From: an uncultured Candidatus Saccharibacteria bacterium
GTDB lineage: Bacteria > Patescibacteriota > Saccharimonadia > Saccharimonadales > Saccharimonadaceae
Direction of reading: 5' to 3'
DNA: 64,000 bases
Assembly (NCBI GenBank): GCA_937906385.1
Contig: CALCYQ010000001.1
Coordinates: forward strand, 1-64,000
Position 1 is the first letter of the stretch. Each line of letters begins with the position of its first letter. Made by a program: the position numbers and the translations under genes. This document shows, piece after piece, positions 52,460 to 61,401 of the stretch. The notes beneath the pieces are model-generated. The model was not told the DNA's origin. It did not search any database and saw only the letters and a list, made by a program, of their open reading frames with translations.

Positions 52460-52666
52460 ATGGCTTACGAACATACCAACTCAAAGGGTGTAAAGTACTA
52501 TCTTCACAAGTCTGAAGTAACTCTTCGTGGCGGCAAACCACAGACTATCTACTTCTTCACCAAGACTGCGAAGAACGCCAAGGGTACTCCATGCGACCTC
52601 CCAGCAGATCGCGAAGTTAACGAAAACCCACGCAACGGTTTCTTGACTGTATCCCGCAAAAAATAA
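52460..52666 (+). CDS. Small conserved-looking basic protein, unrecognised
   Basis: 68 residues, Lys/Thr/Asn-rich, no membrane span: G-V-K-Y-Y-L-H-K-S, then T-I-Y-F-F-T-K-T-A-K, C-D-L-P and a basic end. A small beta-type fold is plausible (the V-K-Y-Y and T-I-Y-F-F strands). It has the strongest expression signals seen here and its own terminator, so it is a monocistronic, probably abundant protein. Nucleoid- or ribosome-associated roles are only guesses. Confidence 0.7.
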   Translation: MAYEHTNSKGVKYYLHKSEVTLRGGKPQTIYFFTKTAKNAKGTPCDLPADREVNENPRNGFLTVSRKK

Positions 52667-52687
52667 TTAGGTAAAAGTATATTCGGG

Positions 52688-52719
52688 AATGTCGCCCCTA
52701 AATAGGGGTGGCATTTTTT
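52688..52719 (+). terminator. Terminator of the 68-residue gene
   Basis: ATGTCGCCCCTA (52689-52700) pairs with TAGGGGTGGCAT (52703-52714), with two G-T wobbles, followed by TTTTTT. Confidence 0.85.
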
Positions 52720-52735
52720 ATGATAAGATATAGTT

Positions 52736-53131
52736 ATGAATAAACCCACCAAGAAGCAACTTGCCTTGCTGAAGTTTATTGATGAATATACGACAGCAAA
52801 TAACGTCTCTCCGTCTTATCGTGATATTCAACAAGCGCTTAATCTTCGTTCCGTTTCCGCCGTTGCGGAGCATATTAATAACTGTGTTGCGGCCGGCTTC
52901 TTGAAAAAGATCCCAAATACTGCGCGCTCACTCGAAATCATCCCGATTGAAGATCATAAAGAGACAATTCAGCTCCTTCAGCGCAAAATTATCGAGCTAG
53001 ACCGGCAGTTAACGCCAAAGGTAAATGATGATGGTGAGACTGTGCAGATTTCGCGAGCTAAACAAGATTCAATCCGCGACGACATTCTTACTTTAAAAGC
53101 GGCTGGAAAAATCCTCGGTCTCGAACTATAG
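52736..53131 (+). CDS. LexA-type winged-helix DNA-binding protein without peptidase domain
   Basis: 131 residues. Residues 1-70 follow the LexA N-terminal domain: K-Q-L-A-L-L-K-F-I-D-E-Y, then S-P-S-Y-R-D-I-Q-Q-A-L-N-L-R-S-V-S-A-V (recognition helix) and L-K-K-I-P-N-T-A-R-S-L-E. The Ser-Lys self-cleavage domain of LexA is absent and replaced by a 60-residue charged helical segment. It can bind DNA as a repressor but not respond to RecA in the classical way. TAAGAT lies 6 nt before the ATG. Confidence 0.8.
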   Translation: MNKPTKKQLALLKFIDEYTTANNVSPSYRDIQQALNLRSVSAVAEHINNCVAAGFLKKIPNTARSLEIIPIEDHKETIQLLQRKIIELDRQLTPKVNDDGETVQISRAKQDSIRDDILTLKAAGKILGLEL

Positions 53132-53171
53132 CGCCTTTCTCAACAGATAAAAATATGTTAAAATAGGCCCA

Positions 53172-54602
53172 ATGAGAAAAGAGCCAGGTTTCACATACCG
53201 CATCTTTTTACTAATTGGCGACGCACTTGCAATCGTATTATCTTTCGGTTTTGCTTATTATTTCCGAGTTAATATCGATTCACGTCCGATTTATTTTGAG
53301 GCCTCAGAATTTTCCAATTTCTTAGTCTCTGGCGTGTTATTGTTACCAGTCTGGCTAATTGTGCTGTCTAGCCTTGGTCTTTATTCTAAAGCCGTTATCA
53401 AGCGCCGCTTTCTGCAAGCTTGGCGTCTACTCCTAGCCTCGATTGTTAGTATTATGGTCATCATTACTTATGATTTCTTCCGCACCTCACTTACGGGCCG
53501 TCCGACGCTCTTTCCGGCGGTGATGATTTCGATTTATGCGGCCTTATTCTGCTTCGTTGCGCTCCTAATTGAACGCTCAATTATTACGGCCGTTAACCGC
53601 GCCGTTCATCGCCGCAATATGGGACTCATCCGCACGGTCGTAGTTGGCGACAGCGACAACACTACGCAGCTTTTGCAGGGCATTTCGCCAGAGACGGGCT
53701 TTAAGGTTGTTGGCGTTGTGGCTAGCGATAAATACGTTCCCGAGGAGTGGCAAAAACGCAAATATGAATCATTTGAAAAGGCTCTTAAAAATCTCCGCCC
53801 AGATGCCGTCATTCATGCCGGTTCTGAGCATATTGAGGAATACAACAAGATGACTATCGATCATCACGCCTTGTATTATTATTCGCCAGCCGAGAGCTCA
53901 ATCATTACGCTTAGTGGCAATGTTGAATTTATCGCCGCAACGCCGATTATTCTCGTCCGCGCCACGCCGCTTAGTGGCGCTGCGCGCATTTATAAGCGTT
54001 TCATGGATTTACTTTTCGGTCTCATTCTCACCATTCTTGCTTCGCCAATTATGCTAATTATTTGGATTGCCCAAAAGATTGCCGAGCCACATTCTCCAGC
54101 CATTTATAAAGATACGCGCCTCACGCGCTTTAATGAGGAATTTTCGCTTTATAAATTCCGCAGTATCAAACAAGAGTATAGCGGCTTAACACCGGAAGAA
54201 GCTTTTGAGAAGATGGGTAAACCAGAACTCGCTGAGCGCTATCGTAATCAGGGTGATTACATTAAAAATGACCCGCGCTACACAAAACTTGGTCTTTTCC
54301 TGCGCAAAACATCGCTCGATGAATTGCCGCAATTCTTCAATGTACTAAAAGGTGATATTTCCTTAATCGGCCCACGCGCTCTACAGCCTGCTGAATTGCG
54401 CGATTACGGCGATCGCGGATTGCTGCTATCCGTCAAATCTGGCTTAACTGGACTGGCACAGGTTTCTGGTCGTCGCAATATTTCTTTCAACGAACGCCGT
54501 GCGCTTGATATTTATTATATCCAAAACTGGACCCCAGCGCTCGATGTGCAGATTTTCTTCCGCACCATCGCTAGTGTCCTTGGCCACGAAGGCGCTAAAT
54601 AA
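53172..54602 (+). CDS. Polyprenyl-phosphate sugar-1-phosphate transferase (WbaP/WcaJ type)
   Basis: Starts a surface glycan by moving a sugar phosphate to undecaprenyl phosphate. 476 residues: four N-terminal spans (about 10-140), a Rossmann-like CoA-binding-type domain (about 145-250), one span (about 280-300) and the catalytic C-terminal domain with K-R-F-M-D-L-L-F-G, D-T-R-L-T-R, K-F-R-S-I, D-E-L-P-Q-F-F-N-V-L-K-G and S-G-R-R-N-I. It probably initiates the polymer assembled by the cluster at 21752-28692. TAAAAT lies 7 nt before ATG. Confidence 0.93.
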   Translation: MRKEPGFTYRIFLLIGDALAIVLSFGFAYYFRVNIDSRPIYFEASEFSNFLVSGVLLLPVWLIVLSSLGLYSKAVIKRRFLQAWRLLLASIVSIMVIITYDFFRTSLTGRPTLFPAVMISIYAALFCFVALLIERSIITAVNRAVHRRNMGLIRTVVVGDSDNTTQLLQGISPETGFKVVGVVASDKYVPEEWQKRKYESFEKALKNLRPDAVIHAGSEHIEEYNKMTIDHHALYYYSPAESSIITLSGNVEFIAATPIILVRATPLSGAARIYKRFMDLLFGLILTILASPIMLIIWIAQKIAEPHSPAIYKDTRLTRFNEEFSLYKFRSIKQEYSGLTPEEAFEKMGKPELAERYRNQGDYIKNDPRYTKLGLFLRKTSLDELPQFFNVLKGDISLIGPRALQPAELRDYGDRGLLLSVKSGLTGLAQVSGRRNISFNERRALDIYYIQNWTPALDVQIFFRTIASVLGHEGAK

Positions 54603-55559
54603 TTATTTTTCTTTCTTTAAATTGCGCGAGTTTTTGCGGTCGATAATATATAGTGGTCGCCCTTGTGCTTCCGCATGAATATGTGACACGTAAAGCGCGG
54701 TCACGGACTGCGAAATCATCACGAGACCAATCAAGAACGTAATAAAGATGCTCACACATGTGGTGCCAGTCCATTTCAAGCCGATTGGATCGCCCATTGC
54801 AAACTCTTCAATCAATACAAAAATGCCGAGAATTAGTGATGCAATCGTAATGAATCCGCCAACCCAGGCAAAAATCACCAATGGGGTAGTGCTGAGCGAA
54901 ATAAAACTATCAATCGCGAGATTAAATAATTTCGAAAAATTGTAGCTTGGTTTGCCGGCTAGACGGTTACCGTAAATATAATCGATATATACTTTTTTAA
55001 AGCCCATCCAGTCCATCAAACCGCGCGTGATGCGACCATGCTCGGTTAGCTTATTGTATTCATCTGCCACACAGCGGTCAATCAATCGGAAATCTGTACT
55101 GCCTGGTACGGTATCTTTTACGCCCATCGCGCGCAACATGGCGTAGAAGAGTTTCGAGCCCACCTTGGCGATAAGTCCATGCTTCTCATATTTGCCGCGT
55201 ACGCCAATAACAATCTCGCCGCCTTCTTCCCATTTCTTAATAAACTCATGAATTAACTTCGGTGGCTGCTGACCATCGGCATCCATCGTAAGAATGCCAT
55301 CACCCTCAGCTTCGCGAATGCCGGCCGTCAAGGCTACTTCCTTACCAAAATTGCGCGAAAAGCTCAAAACTTTAATTCGCTTGTCTGCATCGGAGAGCTT
55401 CTGAATTACCTCAAGACTCTTATCTTTGCTACCGTCATTCACGAGAATAACTTCGTAATCATATTTAATCTTTTCAAGTTCCGGCAAAAGTAGGGAATTG
55501 TAGAACTTCAAAAACCCCTTCTCTTCGTTGTAAACCGGTATAACAAAAGATATCTTCAT
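54603..55559 (-). CDS. GtrB/DPM1-like polyprenyl-phosphate glycosyltransferase
   Basis: Transfers a sugar from a nucleotide donor to polyprenyl phosphate. 318 residues: GT2 domain with V-I-P-V-Y-N-E-E, V-N-D-G-S-K-D-K-S, the D-A-D metal site in T-M-D-A-D-G-Q-Q-P-P, and two C-terminal membrane spans (about 230-255 and 265-290), the GtrB layout. TATATT lies 6 nt before the ATG. Tail-to-tail with the sugar transferase, no gap. Confidence 0.9.
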   Translation of the reverse strand: MKISFVIPVYNEEKGFLKFYNSLLLPELEKIKYDYEVILVNDGSKDKSLEVIQKLSDADKRIKVLSFSRNFGKEVALTAGIREAEGDGILTMDADGQQPPKLIHEFIKKWEEGGEIVIGVRGKYEKHGLIAKVGSKLFYAMLRAMGVKDTVPGSTDFRLIDRCVADEYNKLTEHGRITRGLMDWMGFKKVYIDYIYGNRLAGKPSYNFSKLFNLAIDSFISLSTTPLVIFAWVGGFITIASLILGIFVLIEEFAMGDPIGLKWTGTTCVSIFITFLIGLVMISQSVTALYVSHIHAEAQGRPLYIIDRKNSRNLKKEK

Positions 55560-55615
55560 AACTATAATATAGCATATTTACCATAAAAACACTAGCAAAA
55601 ATAACAAAAATGTGG

Positions 55616-55636
55616 TATAATATATAGGTTGCAACC
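55616..55636 (+). promoter_or_regulatory. -10 box with palindrome at the predicted start
   Basis: TATAAT (55616-55621) is followed by the 10-bp palindrome GGTTGCAACC (55627-55636), which would cover the transcription start. This could be an operator. The leader of about 47 nt ends in AAAAGGAG before the ATG at 55675. Confidence 0.5.
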
Positions 55637-55674
55637 AATCAAGCAAAGCATCTTTTCAGAAAAGGAGAAAAATC

Positions 55675-56145
55675 ATGGGCCTTTCTACCTATTATTTCAT
55701 CGGCGGTCTAACTAATCCGTCCGTTCACATTGAGGTTGGCGGTTCTGTCTTTTTTAGCAACAACATCAGCGAGTCGAACTACCATCTCGATTCCATCTGC
55801 ATGAAAGGGAGAACCCTAGAACTGGCGTTTACGCCAGATCGAAGCCTGCCCGAAGCTCTGCGCGCAGCGCGCCCCAACTATCTGCGGCTCTATCCGCATG
55901 AGACTGTCGACGTGCGCGTAAAGACCTCACTGTTCGAGGGGGACCGGACCATCCAGTTCGCTTACTTCTATGACTGCGTCGAAGAAGACGGTCAGCTCTG
56001 TTTTCGTAAGCGTACACTCTCGCGCATCGTGCCTGGTATAACTAATAACTACATCAGTATGTGCGACGAATACGACAAGCTTGTCGAGGATGGATTCTCA
56101 TCTGTGATTTCCGAAACAAGCCGCTTTAGTGCGCTCGAGTTTTAG
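55675..56145 (+). CDS. Unrecognised 156-residue cytosolic protein with atypical codon use
   Basis: 156 residues, no signal peptide or span, mixed strand/helix character, four Cys. I do not recognise a family. The central part (about 55840-55960) uses CTG, CGG and GGG codons more than its neighbours, which mostly use CTC/CTT and CGC/CGT; this hints at a different origin. Unlike most single genes here it has a leader and a good ribosome binding site, and a strong terminator. Confidence 0.6.
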   Translation: MGLSTYYFIGGLTNPSVHIEVGGSVFFSNNISESNYHLDSICMKGRTLELAFTPDRSLPEALRAARPNYLRLYPHETVDVRVKTSLFEGDRTIQFAYFYDCVEEDGQLCFRKRTLSRIVPGITNNYISMCDEYDKLVEDGFSSVISETSRFSALEF

Positions 56146-56165
56146 GCAAAACCCTTTTCTACTCA

Positions 56166-56204
56166 TCGGCCACGGATGCTCAGTCATCTGTGGCCACTTT
56201 TTAT
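56166..56204 (+). terminator. Terminator after the 156-residue gene
   Basis: GGCCACGGATG (56168-56178) pairs with CATCTGTGGCC (56185-56195), followed by ACTTTTT. Confidence 0.88.
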
Positions 56205-56229
56205 ATAAAATGTTGTAAAATATAAACAT

Positions 56230-56808
56230 ATGCAGTATACCGCTAAGGTTAATTTAGCCATTCGCACGTCCGCTAAGGCTCACGAAGGGCAGTATCGCAA
56301 GGGCTCCGATACGCCGTTTATTACGCACCCTTATTCTGTGGCCTTAATTTCGCAAAAATATCTCCCAGACGAGAATGTTTTTATTGCTGCTATGCTACAT
56401 GATGTGCTTGAAGATGTCCCAGAACACGTCTATTCGCGTACAGACCTTCGCCGCGATTTTGGCGACACGATTCTTGGCATCGTCGAAGATGTAACTGAGC
56501 CACCGATCACCGAGCCGACCGCCGAAGCCTGGATGGCGCGCAAGCAAGGGTATATTGACCACCTCGCCGAAGTCGCTGATATCCGTCCGCTCATCGTTTC
56601 GCTTTCCGATAAAATCCATAATATGACCGAAATTATTCGCGAATATGATAACCGCGGTAATAAAGTTTGGGAATTTTTCCACGCCGAGCGCAAAAAAGAA
56701 ATATGGTTTTACGAATCAGTTTTTGCTGTTTTACAACAAAAGGTCTTGCCAGAAGAGGCCATTTCGGATTATGCTGAACTTCTAAAGAAACTAAAAACTC
56801 CCCGATAA
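56230..56808 (+). CDS. HD-domain hydrolase, SpoT/MESH1-like
   Basis: A 192-residue metal-dependent phosphohydrolase resembling the (p)ppGpp hydrolase domain. A-H-E-G-Q-Y-R-K-G, F-I-T-H-P, A-A-M-L-H-D-V-L-E-D (the HD pair) and L-S-D-K-I-H-N are the metal and substrate motifs in RelA/SpoT order. No synthetase domain, so it would only degrade alarmones or another nucleotide. TAAAAT is 8 nt before the ATG. The CDF gene follows by 6 bp. Confidence 0.85.
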   Translation: MQYTAKVNLAIRTSAKAHEGQYRKGSDTPFITHPYSVALISQKYLPDENVFIAAMLHDVLEDVPEHVYSRTDLRRDFGDTILGIVEDVTEPPITEPTAEAWMARKQGYIDHLAEVADIRPLIVSLSDKIHNMTEIIREYDNRGNKVWEFFHAERKKEIWFYESVFAVLQQKVLPEEAISDYAELLKKLKTPR

Positions 56809-56814
56809 TTAATT

Positions 56815-57948
56815 ATGTCCGTCGACCATCAAGCTGATATTAATAAGCGCAAAAAAGCGATTGTCCGCACGAGTATTGTTGGCATCGTAGCTAATTTCTT
56901 GCTTGCCGCCTTTAAGGCGTTAGTTGGCATTTTATCTAACTCAATTGCGATTATTCTCGACGCCGTGAATAACTTGAGCGATATGCTTTCAAGTATCGTC
57001 ACGCTCGTTGGAGTTCATATTGGCGACAAAGCGCCAGACAAAAAACACCCGATGGGGCATGGCCGCTATGAATATCTTTCTACCGCCATCATTGCTGTAA
57101 TTATTATGTATATTGGCGTTACGGCTTTAATTGAGTCGGTTAAAAAGATCATCTCGTCCGAAGAAGCTAGTTATACGAATGTTACGTTGATTATTGTTGC
57201 CGTTGCCGTAGTGGTAAAGATTTTTCTCGGTATCTATTTTCGCAAAGTCGGCAAAAAAGTTGATTCCGATTCGCTTCGCGCTTCGGGCACCGATGCGTTA
57301 TTTGACTCCATAGTTTCCGCCGCAACTTTGGTTGCCGCAATTATCTTCCTAACCACCGGGATCGCGATTGAGGCTTATCTTGCTACGGTGATTTCCTTAT
57401 TAATCGTGCGTTCTGGTTACAAAATGTTGCGCGAAATATTTAGCGTAATCGCAGGCGAGCGCGCCGATCCGGAGCTGTCCAAACAAATTAAAACCGAAAT
57501 CAAGGCTCTCAAAGGTGTCGAAGGCGCATTTGATTTAATTTTGCACGATTATGGCCCAAATATGACTTTTGCCTCAGTTAATATCGAAGTCGAAGAAACT
57601 GTTTCTGCTCGCGAAATCGATGATATTTCGCGCGAAATTCGTCGCGTGATTTTCTATAAACACCATATCTATGTCAATTCTGTCGGTATTTATTCTATTA
57701 ATACGCAGGACGAAGAAATCAATCAGATTTATCGCCGCGTCAAAGATATTCTTTCACATTACGAACATGTCGAGCAGATGCATGGCTTTCATGTCGATCG
57801 TCAAAAGAAAGAAATCAGTTTCGACATCGTTGTAGGTTTCGGTATGAAAAATCGTCGCGATTATTATTTACGCATCAAACGTCATTTACATGATGTATTT
57901 CCAAAATACAAAATCAATATTGCGATGGATATTGATTACGCCGACTAA
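56815..57948 (+). CDS. Cation diffusion facilitator transporter
   Basis: Proton-driven efflux of Zn2+, Fe2+, Mn2+ or similar. 377 residues: six spans, D-A-V-N-N-L-S-D-M in TM2 and H-P-M-G-H-G-R-Y-E-Y after it, D-A-L-F-D-S in TM5, and a C-terminal cytoplasmic dimerisation domain (about 215-377) with an extended end. The metal cannot be told from these motifs. Overlaps the end of sufU on the other strand by 4 bp. Confidence 0.92.
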   Translation: MSVDHQADINKRKKAIVRTSIVGIVANFLLAAFKALVGILSNSIAIILDAVNNLSDMLSSIVTLVGVHIGDKAPDKKHPMGHGRYEYLSTAIIAVIIMYIGVTALIESVKKIISSEEASYTNVTLIIVAVAVVVKIFLGIYFRKVGKKVDSDSLRASGTDALFDSIVSAATLVAAIIFLTTGIAIEAYLATVISLLIVRSGYKMLREIFSVIAGERADPELSKQIKTEIKALKGVEGAFDLILHDYGPNMTFASVNIEVEETVSAREIDDISREIRRVIFYKHHIYVNSVGIYSINTQDEEINQIYRRVKDILSHYEHVEQMHGFHVDRQKKEISFDIVVGFGMKNRRDYYLRIKRHLHDVFPKYKINIAMDIDYAD

Positions 57949-58328
57949 TCAAGAATCTGCCAGGCCAGCTCTGCGCATTTGACTCGAGCTGGCATTTTTG
58001 ATATATCCGCTAAAGCGTTTACTTCGTCAAGTTTTGACGCCGTTTCACCAGTTTTTATCATCTTCAAAAATAGTTTCTTCAATTCCTTTGCTTCGTCCAT
58101 TGTTTTTCCACGCAACAAATCGAGCATCATATCAGCTGATGCTTGCGAAATTGCGCAGCCTATCCCATCGAAGCCCACTTCAGTAATCACGTTCTTTTCA
58201 ACGCGCAATTTTATCGTGAATTTATCGCCGCAACTTGCATTATGTAATTCCTTTTCATGCGTCGCGTTAAACTCCGCAAATTTATTATACGGGTGTGCGT
58301 TGTGGTCTAAAATCTCGTCGTTATACAT
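57945..58328 (-). CDS. sufU: Fe-S cluster scaffold/sulfur-transfer protein SufU
   Basis: Accepts sulfur from SufS and supports cluster assembly. 127 residues with three Cys ligands in order (S-C-G-D, G-C-A-I-S and V-K-C-A-E-L-A-W), as in Gram-positive SufU. The ATG at 58328 is chosen over 58400 because the family begins M-Y-N-D-E-I-L; it overlaps the sufS end by 8 bp. Last gene of the SUF operon. Confidence 0.92.
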   Translation of the reverse strand: MYNDEILDHNAHPYNKFAEFNATHEKELHNASCGDKFTIKLRVEKNVITEVGFDGIGCAISQASADMMLDLLRGKTMDEAKELKKLFLKMIKTGETASKLDEVNALADISKMPARVKCAELAWQILD

Positions 58329-59478
58329 GCATATCCTTTCGGAGATTCTTGAGAACCGAAACAGTTTTATCAATTTCTTCGAGCGTGTTGTATGGTGCAA
58401 TACTAATCCGCGTCACTGGTCCAATTTCTAAGAAATCCAAACCCGGCTGCGCGCAGTGGTATCCAGCGCGTACGCAGATATTGTGTGTGGCCAAATACTG
58501 TGCCACGTCGTGCGGATGCACGCCATCGACTGTGAATGAAATAATCGGATCATTTTTCGTTGAAACGATATGCAACCCTTCAATTTCAGATAAACCAAAA
58601 TGAGCATTTTCGGCTAAGATTTTTTCGTGTTCAAAAAATTCAGTTTGGTGCTTTGCGAAATATTTAATTGCTTCTGCAAGTGCAATTACTCCCGCAATGT
58701 TAGGCGTACCGGCTTCAAATCTTTGTGGAATCGGCGCTAAATCATAGTTATCTTTTGTGACATTTTCGACCATCTCGCCGCCAAAACATGTTGGCCGTAA
58801 TTTATCATGAATTCTTTTTTCTACGTAGAGCACGCCAATACCAGTTGGGCCAAATATTTTATGCCCAGAAAAAGCCAGGGCTAGAGGATTATAGTTATAC
58901 ATTCTTACATCGATTTTCTTGTGTGCAATCGCTTGCGCGGCGTCGCCGAAAAATAGAACACGAGCGTCTGATCTACCATATGCGTCTTCAAATGATTTAG
59001 TATCGCCAAATACGTTCGAGCACATCGACATAGCCACCATATCGATGGAATCGTTTACCTCTGCGCAGTTCCCCGGACCTATACTACAGCCATTTTGATT
59101 GCATAGAATATAATTAACCTTCTTTGCGTGCTCACGCCAGGGCAACATGTTGCTATGATGGCCAGTTATATCTGTAGCTACGACTTTATCTGACAAATCT
59201 AACATCTGCGTAAACTTATTAATACTGTCCGTCGTACCAGACGTGAAAATAATTTCTTCCGGTTCGGCGTTAATGAAGTCTGCTACTATTTTGCGCGCGT
59301 CTTCATATAACTGCGTTGCTTTGACGCTCAAATCATATAAACCGCGGTAAATATTTGCATTTTCGTGCACATAAAAATCATTGACACGGTCGACGACACA
59401 CCGTGGCTTAAAAGTAGTCGCAGCATTATCTAGATAAATTACGCCGCTTTTCAATTGCGGAAAATCATCTCTGTTCAT
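58321..59478 (-). CDS. sufS: Cysteine desulfurase SufS
   Basis: PLP enzyme releasing sulfur from cysteine for Fe-S clusters. 385 residues: I-Y-L-D-N-A-A-T-T start, PLP lysine in F-S-G-H-K-I-F-G-P-T-G-I-G, and catalytic Cys in R-A-G-Y-H-C-A-Q-P (group II, SufS type). Overlaps sufD by 14 bp. Confidence 0.95.
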   Translation of the reverse strand: MNRDDFPQLKSGVIYLDNAATTFKPRCVVDRVNDFYVHENANIYRGLYDLSVKATQLYEDARKIVADFINAEPEEIIFTSGTTDSINKFTQMLDLSDKVVATDITGHHSNMLPWREHAKKVNYILCNQNGCSIGPGNCAEVNDSIDMVAMSMCSNVFGDTKSFEDAYGRSDARVLFFGDAAQAIAHKKIDVRMYNYNPLALAFSGHKIFGPTGIGVLYVEKRIHDKLRPTCFGGEMVENVTKDNYDLAPIPQRFEAGTPNIAGVIALAEAIKYFAKHQTEFFEHEKILAENAHFGLSEIEGLHIVSTKNDPIISFTVDGVHPHDVAQYLATHNICVRAGYHCAQPGLDFLEIGPVTRISIAPYNTLEEIDKTVSVLKNLRKDMHV

Positions 59479-60076
59479 TTAGAGCCTCTTGGATATATTT
59501 TAACTTATCGTCGTCGTCAATTAAATTTAAAATACTAAGAATTTTTGCTCGCGTAATCATATTACGTGCTTCGGTTTCAGATAATCCGCGCGTTCTTAAG
59601 TATTGTAATTGTAATGTATCAATGTGTCCTGAACTTAGACTGTGACTCCCATTGATTTTTTCTTCGTCGCTATTAATAATCGGATAGCTGACGTTCTTCG
59701 CGCGGTCGGATAAAATCACTGATTCTTTTTCTACGCCAACAGCACCAATTGCGCCGCGGTTAAAATGTATGAGCATTTCGGTTTCTTTTTGCGAATTACC
59801 AGAAAGGGAACTTATTAAATTAAAATTACTTTCGGAGTTCACGCCAAAATGTTCGACGTGATAATTATACTTAAATTTACAACTGTCGCGCGCAATGATC
59901 GCGGCCTGAACGTTAAGTTTTGCGCCTTCTGGCAGGGAAGCAAAAAATTGAAAATCACTTTCAATTTTTCCAATCAAGATTTGAATAAAAGTTATTTTCT
60001 CACCTGACTTCAGCCCAAACTTATTTGACGCTGAAATGTCGGAAAAGTTTGGAGTAAGTATCTGCACAATCTTCAT
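59465..60076 (-). CDS. sufD: SufD-like protein, short form
   Basis: Partner of SufB in the SufBC2D scaffold. 203 residues, about half of usual SufD (about 420), keeping the beta-helix core (I-A-R-D-S-C-K-F-K-Y-N-Y-H) and the C-terminal helical end with L-R-T-R-G-L-S-E-T-E-A-R, which parallels SufB. The N-terminal domain is missing. Coupled to sufB by TAATG. Confidence 0.85.
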   Translation of the reverse strand: MKIVQILTPNFSDISASNKFGLKSGEKITFIQILIGKIESDFQFFASLPEGAKLNVQAAIIARDSCKFKYNYHVEHFGVNSESNFNLISSLSGNSQKETEMLIHFNRGAIGAVGVEKESVILSDRAKNVSYPIINSDEEKINGSHSLSSGHIDTLQLQYLRTRGLSETEARNMITRAKILSILNLIDDDDKLKYIQEALNEQR

Positions 60077-61401
60077 TACATATTCTCCCTCATTTCGAGG
60101 CGAATCAGGTTATTCATTTCGGCGGCATATTCGAATGGTAATTCTTTCGATACATCATTCGTAAAACCGCGCACAATTAATGCGCGTGCATCTGATTCCG
60201 ACAATCCGCGCGAGCGTAAATATGTGATTTCTTCTTCAGATATTTTGCCAACATTAGCTTCATGTGCTATATCTGCCGAATCGCTCGAAATGTCAAATTT
60301 TGGAATTGTATTTGATGTAGATTTTGCATCCAACATTAATGATTGGCAATCGGTATATGATTTCGCGTTTTTTGCCCGTCCCGATACTTTTACGAGGCTG
60401 CGAAAGGTGTTCTTTCCGCCATCCTTTGCGAGCGATTTTGCGTTAATGAATGACGTAGTGTTTGGCGCTAGATGTACGACTTTTACGCCGGTATCTAGAT
60501 CTTGATCTTCGCCCGCGAAAGTTACGCCAGTGTACTCCATTGACGCGCCAGGCCCATTTAAAATCGCCATCGGGTAGAGCATTGAAACATGCGAGCCAAA
60601 CGAACCGGTTACCCATTCCATTTTTCCGCCCGTTTCCACAATCGCGCGTTTTGTATTTAAGTTGTACATATTTTTTGACCAGTTTTCGACAGTCGAATAT
60701 TTAACACTGGCATTTTTCTTCACAAATATTTCTACGCATCCTGCGTGTAAGTTTGCGATATTATATTTTGGTGCCGAGCATCCCTCGATGAAATGCAAAT
60801 CAGCCCCTTCATCCACGATAATTAGCGTATGTTCAAATTGTCCAGCGCCTGGCGCGTTAAACCGAAAATATGATTGTAGTGGAAATTGCACGCTAGTGTG
60901 TGGTGGTACATAAACGAACGAACCGCCCGACCATACTGCGCCATGCAATGCGGCAAATTTATGATCGCTTGGTGGTACAAGTTGCATAAAATGTCGATGT
61001 ATCATTCCACGATACTTGCTATGTAGTGCGTTTTCAATCGAATCGTAATAAACGCCTTGATGTGCCACAGCCGCTTTTACGTTGTGGTAAACCAATTCTG
61101 AATCAAATTGCGCGCCGACGCCTGCTAAGCCGACTCGCTCAGCCTGTGGAATGCCTAAATCTTCAAACGTTTGGCGTATTTCACCCGGTACATCCTTCCA
61201 ATTTCGCACCATTTCTTTGCGCGGTCGCACGTAACTTTGAATATTTTCTATATTTAAACCACTTAAATCCGGCCCCCAGTTCGGCATCGGCGTTTCGTTA
61301 TAGATTCGCAAACTTCGCAAGCGAAAATTTAACATCCATTTCGGCTCTTTTTTGCGCGCAGAAATCTCGCGCACAATATCTTCGCTCAGTCCTTTAGGCA
61401 T
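60076..61401 (-). CDS. sufB: Fe-S cluster assembly protein SufB
   Basis: Main scaffold subunit of the SUF machine. 441 residues: W-M-L-N-F-R-L start region, V-P-P-H-T-S-V-Q-F-P-L-Q, the beta-helix segment with N-L-H-A-G-C-V-E-I-F and W-V-T-G-S-F-G-S, and the C-terminal L-R-S-R-G-L-S-E-S-D-A-R. Overlaps sufC by 8 bp. Confidence 0.96.
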   Translation of the reverse strand: MPKGLSEDIVREISARKKEPKWMLNFRLRSLRIYNETPMPNWGPDLSGLNIENIQSYVRPRKEMVRNWKDVPGEIRQTFEDLGIPQAERVGLAGVGAQFDSELVYHNVKAAVAHQGVYYDSIENALHSKYRGMIHRHFMQLVPPSDHKFAALHGAVWSGGSFVYVPPHTSVQFPLQSYFRFNAPGAGQFEHTLIIVDEGADLHFIEGCSAPKYNIANLHAGCVEIFVKKNASVKYSTVENWSKNMYNLNTKRAIVETGGKMEWVTGSFGSHVSMLYPMAILNGPGASMEYTGVTFAGEDQDLDTGVKVVHLAPNTTSFINAKSLAKDGGKNTFRSLVKVSGRAKNAKSYTDCQSLMLDAKSTSNTIPKFDISSDSADIAHEANVGKISEEEITYLRSRGLSESDARALIVRGFTNDVSKELPFEYAAEMNNLIRLEMRENM

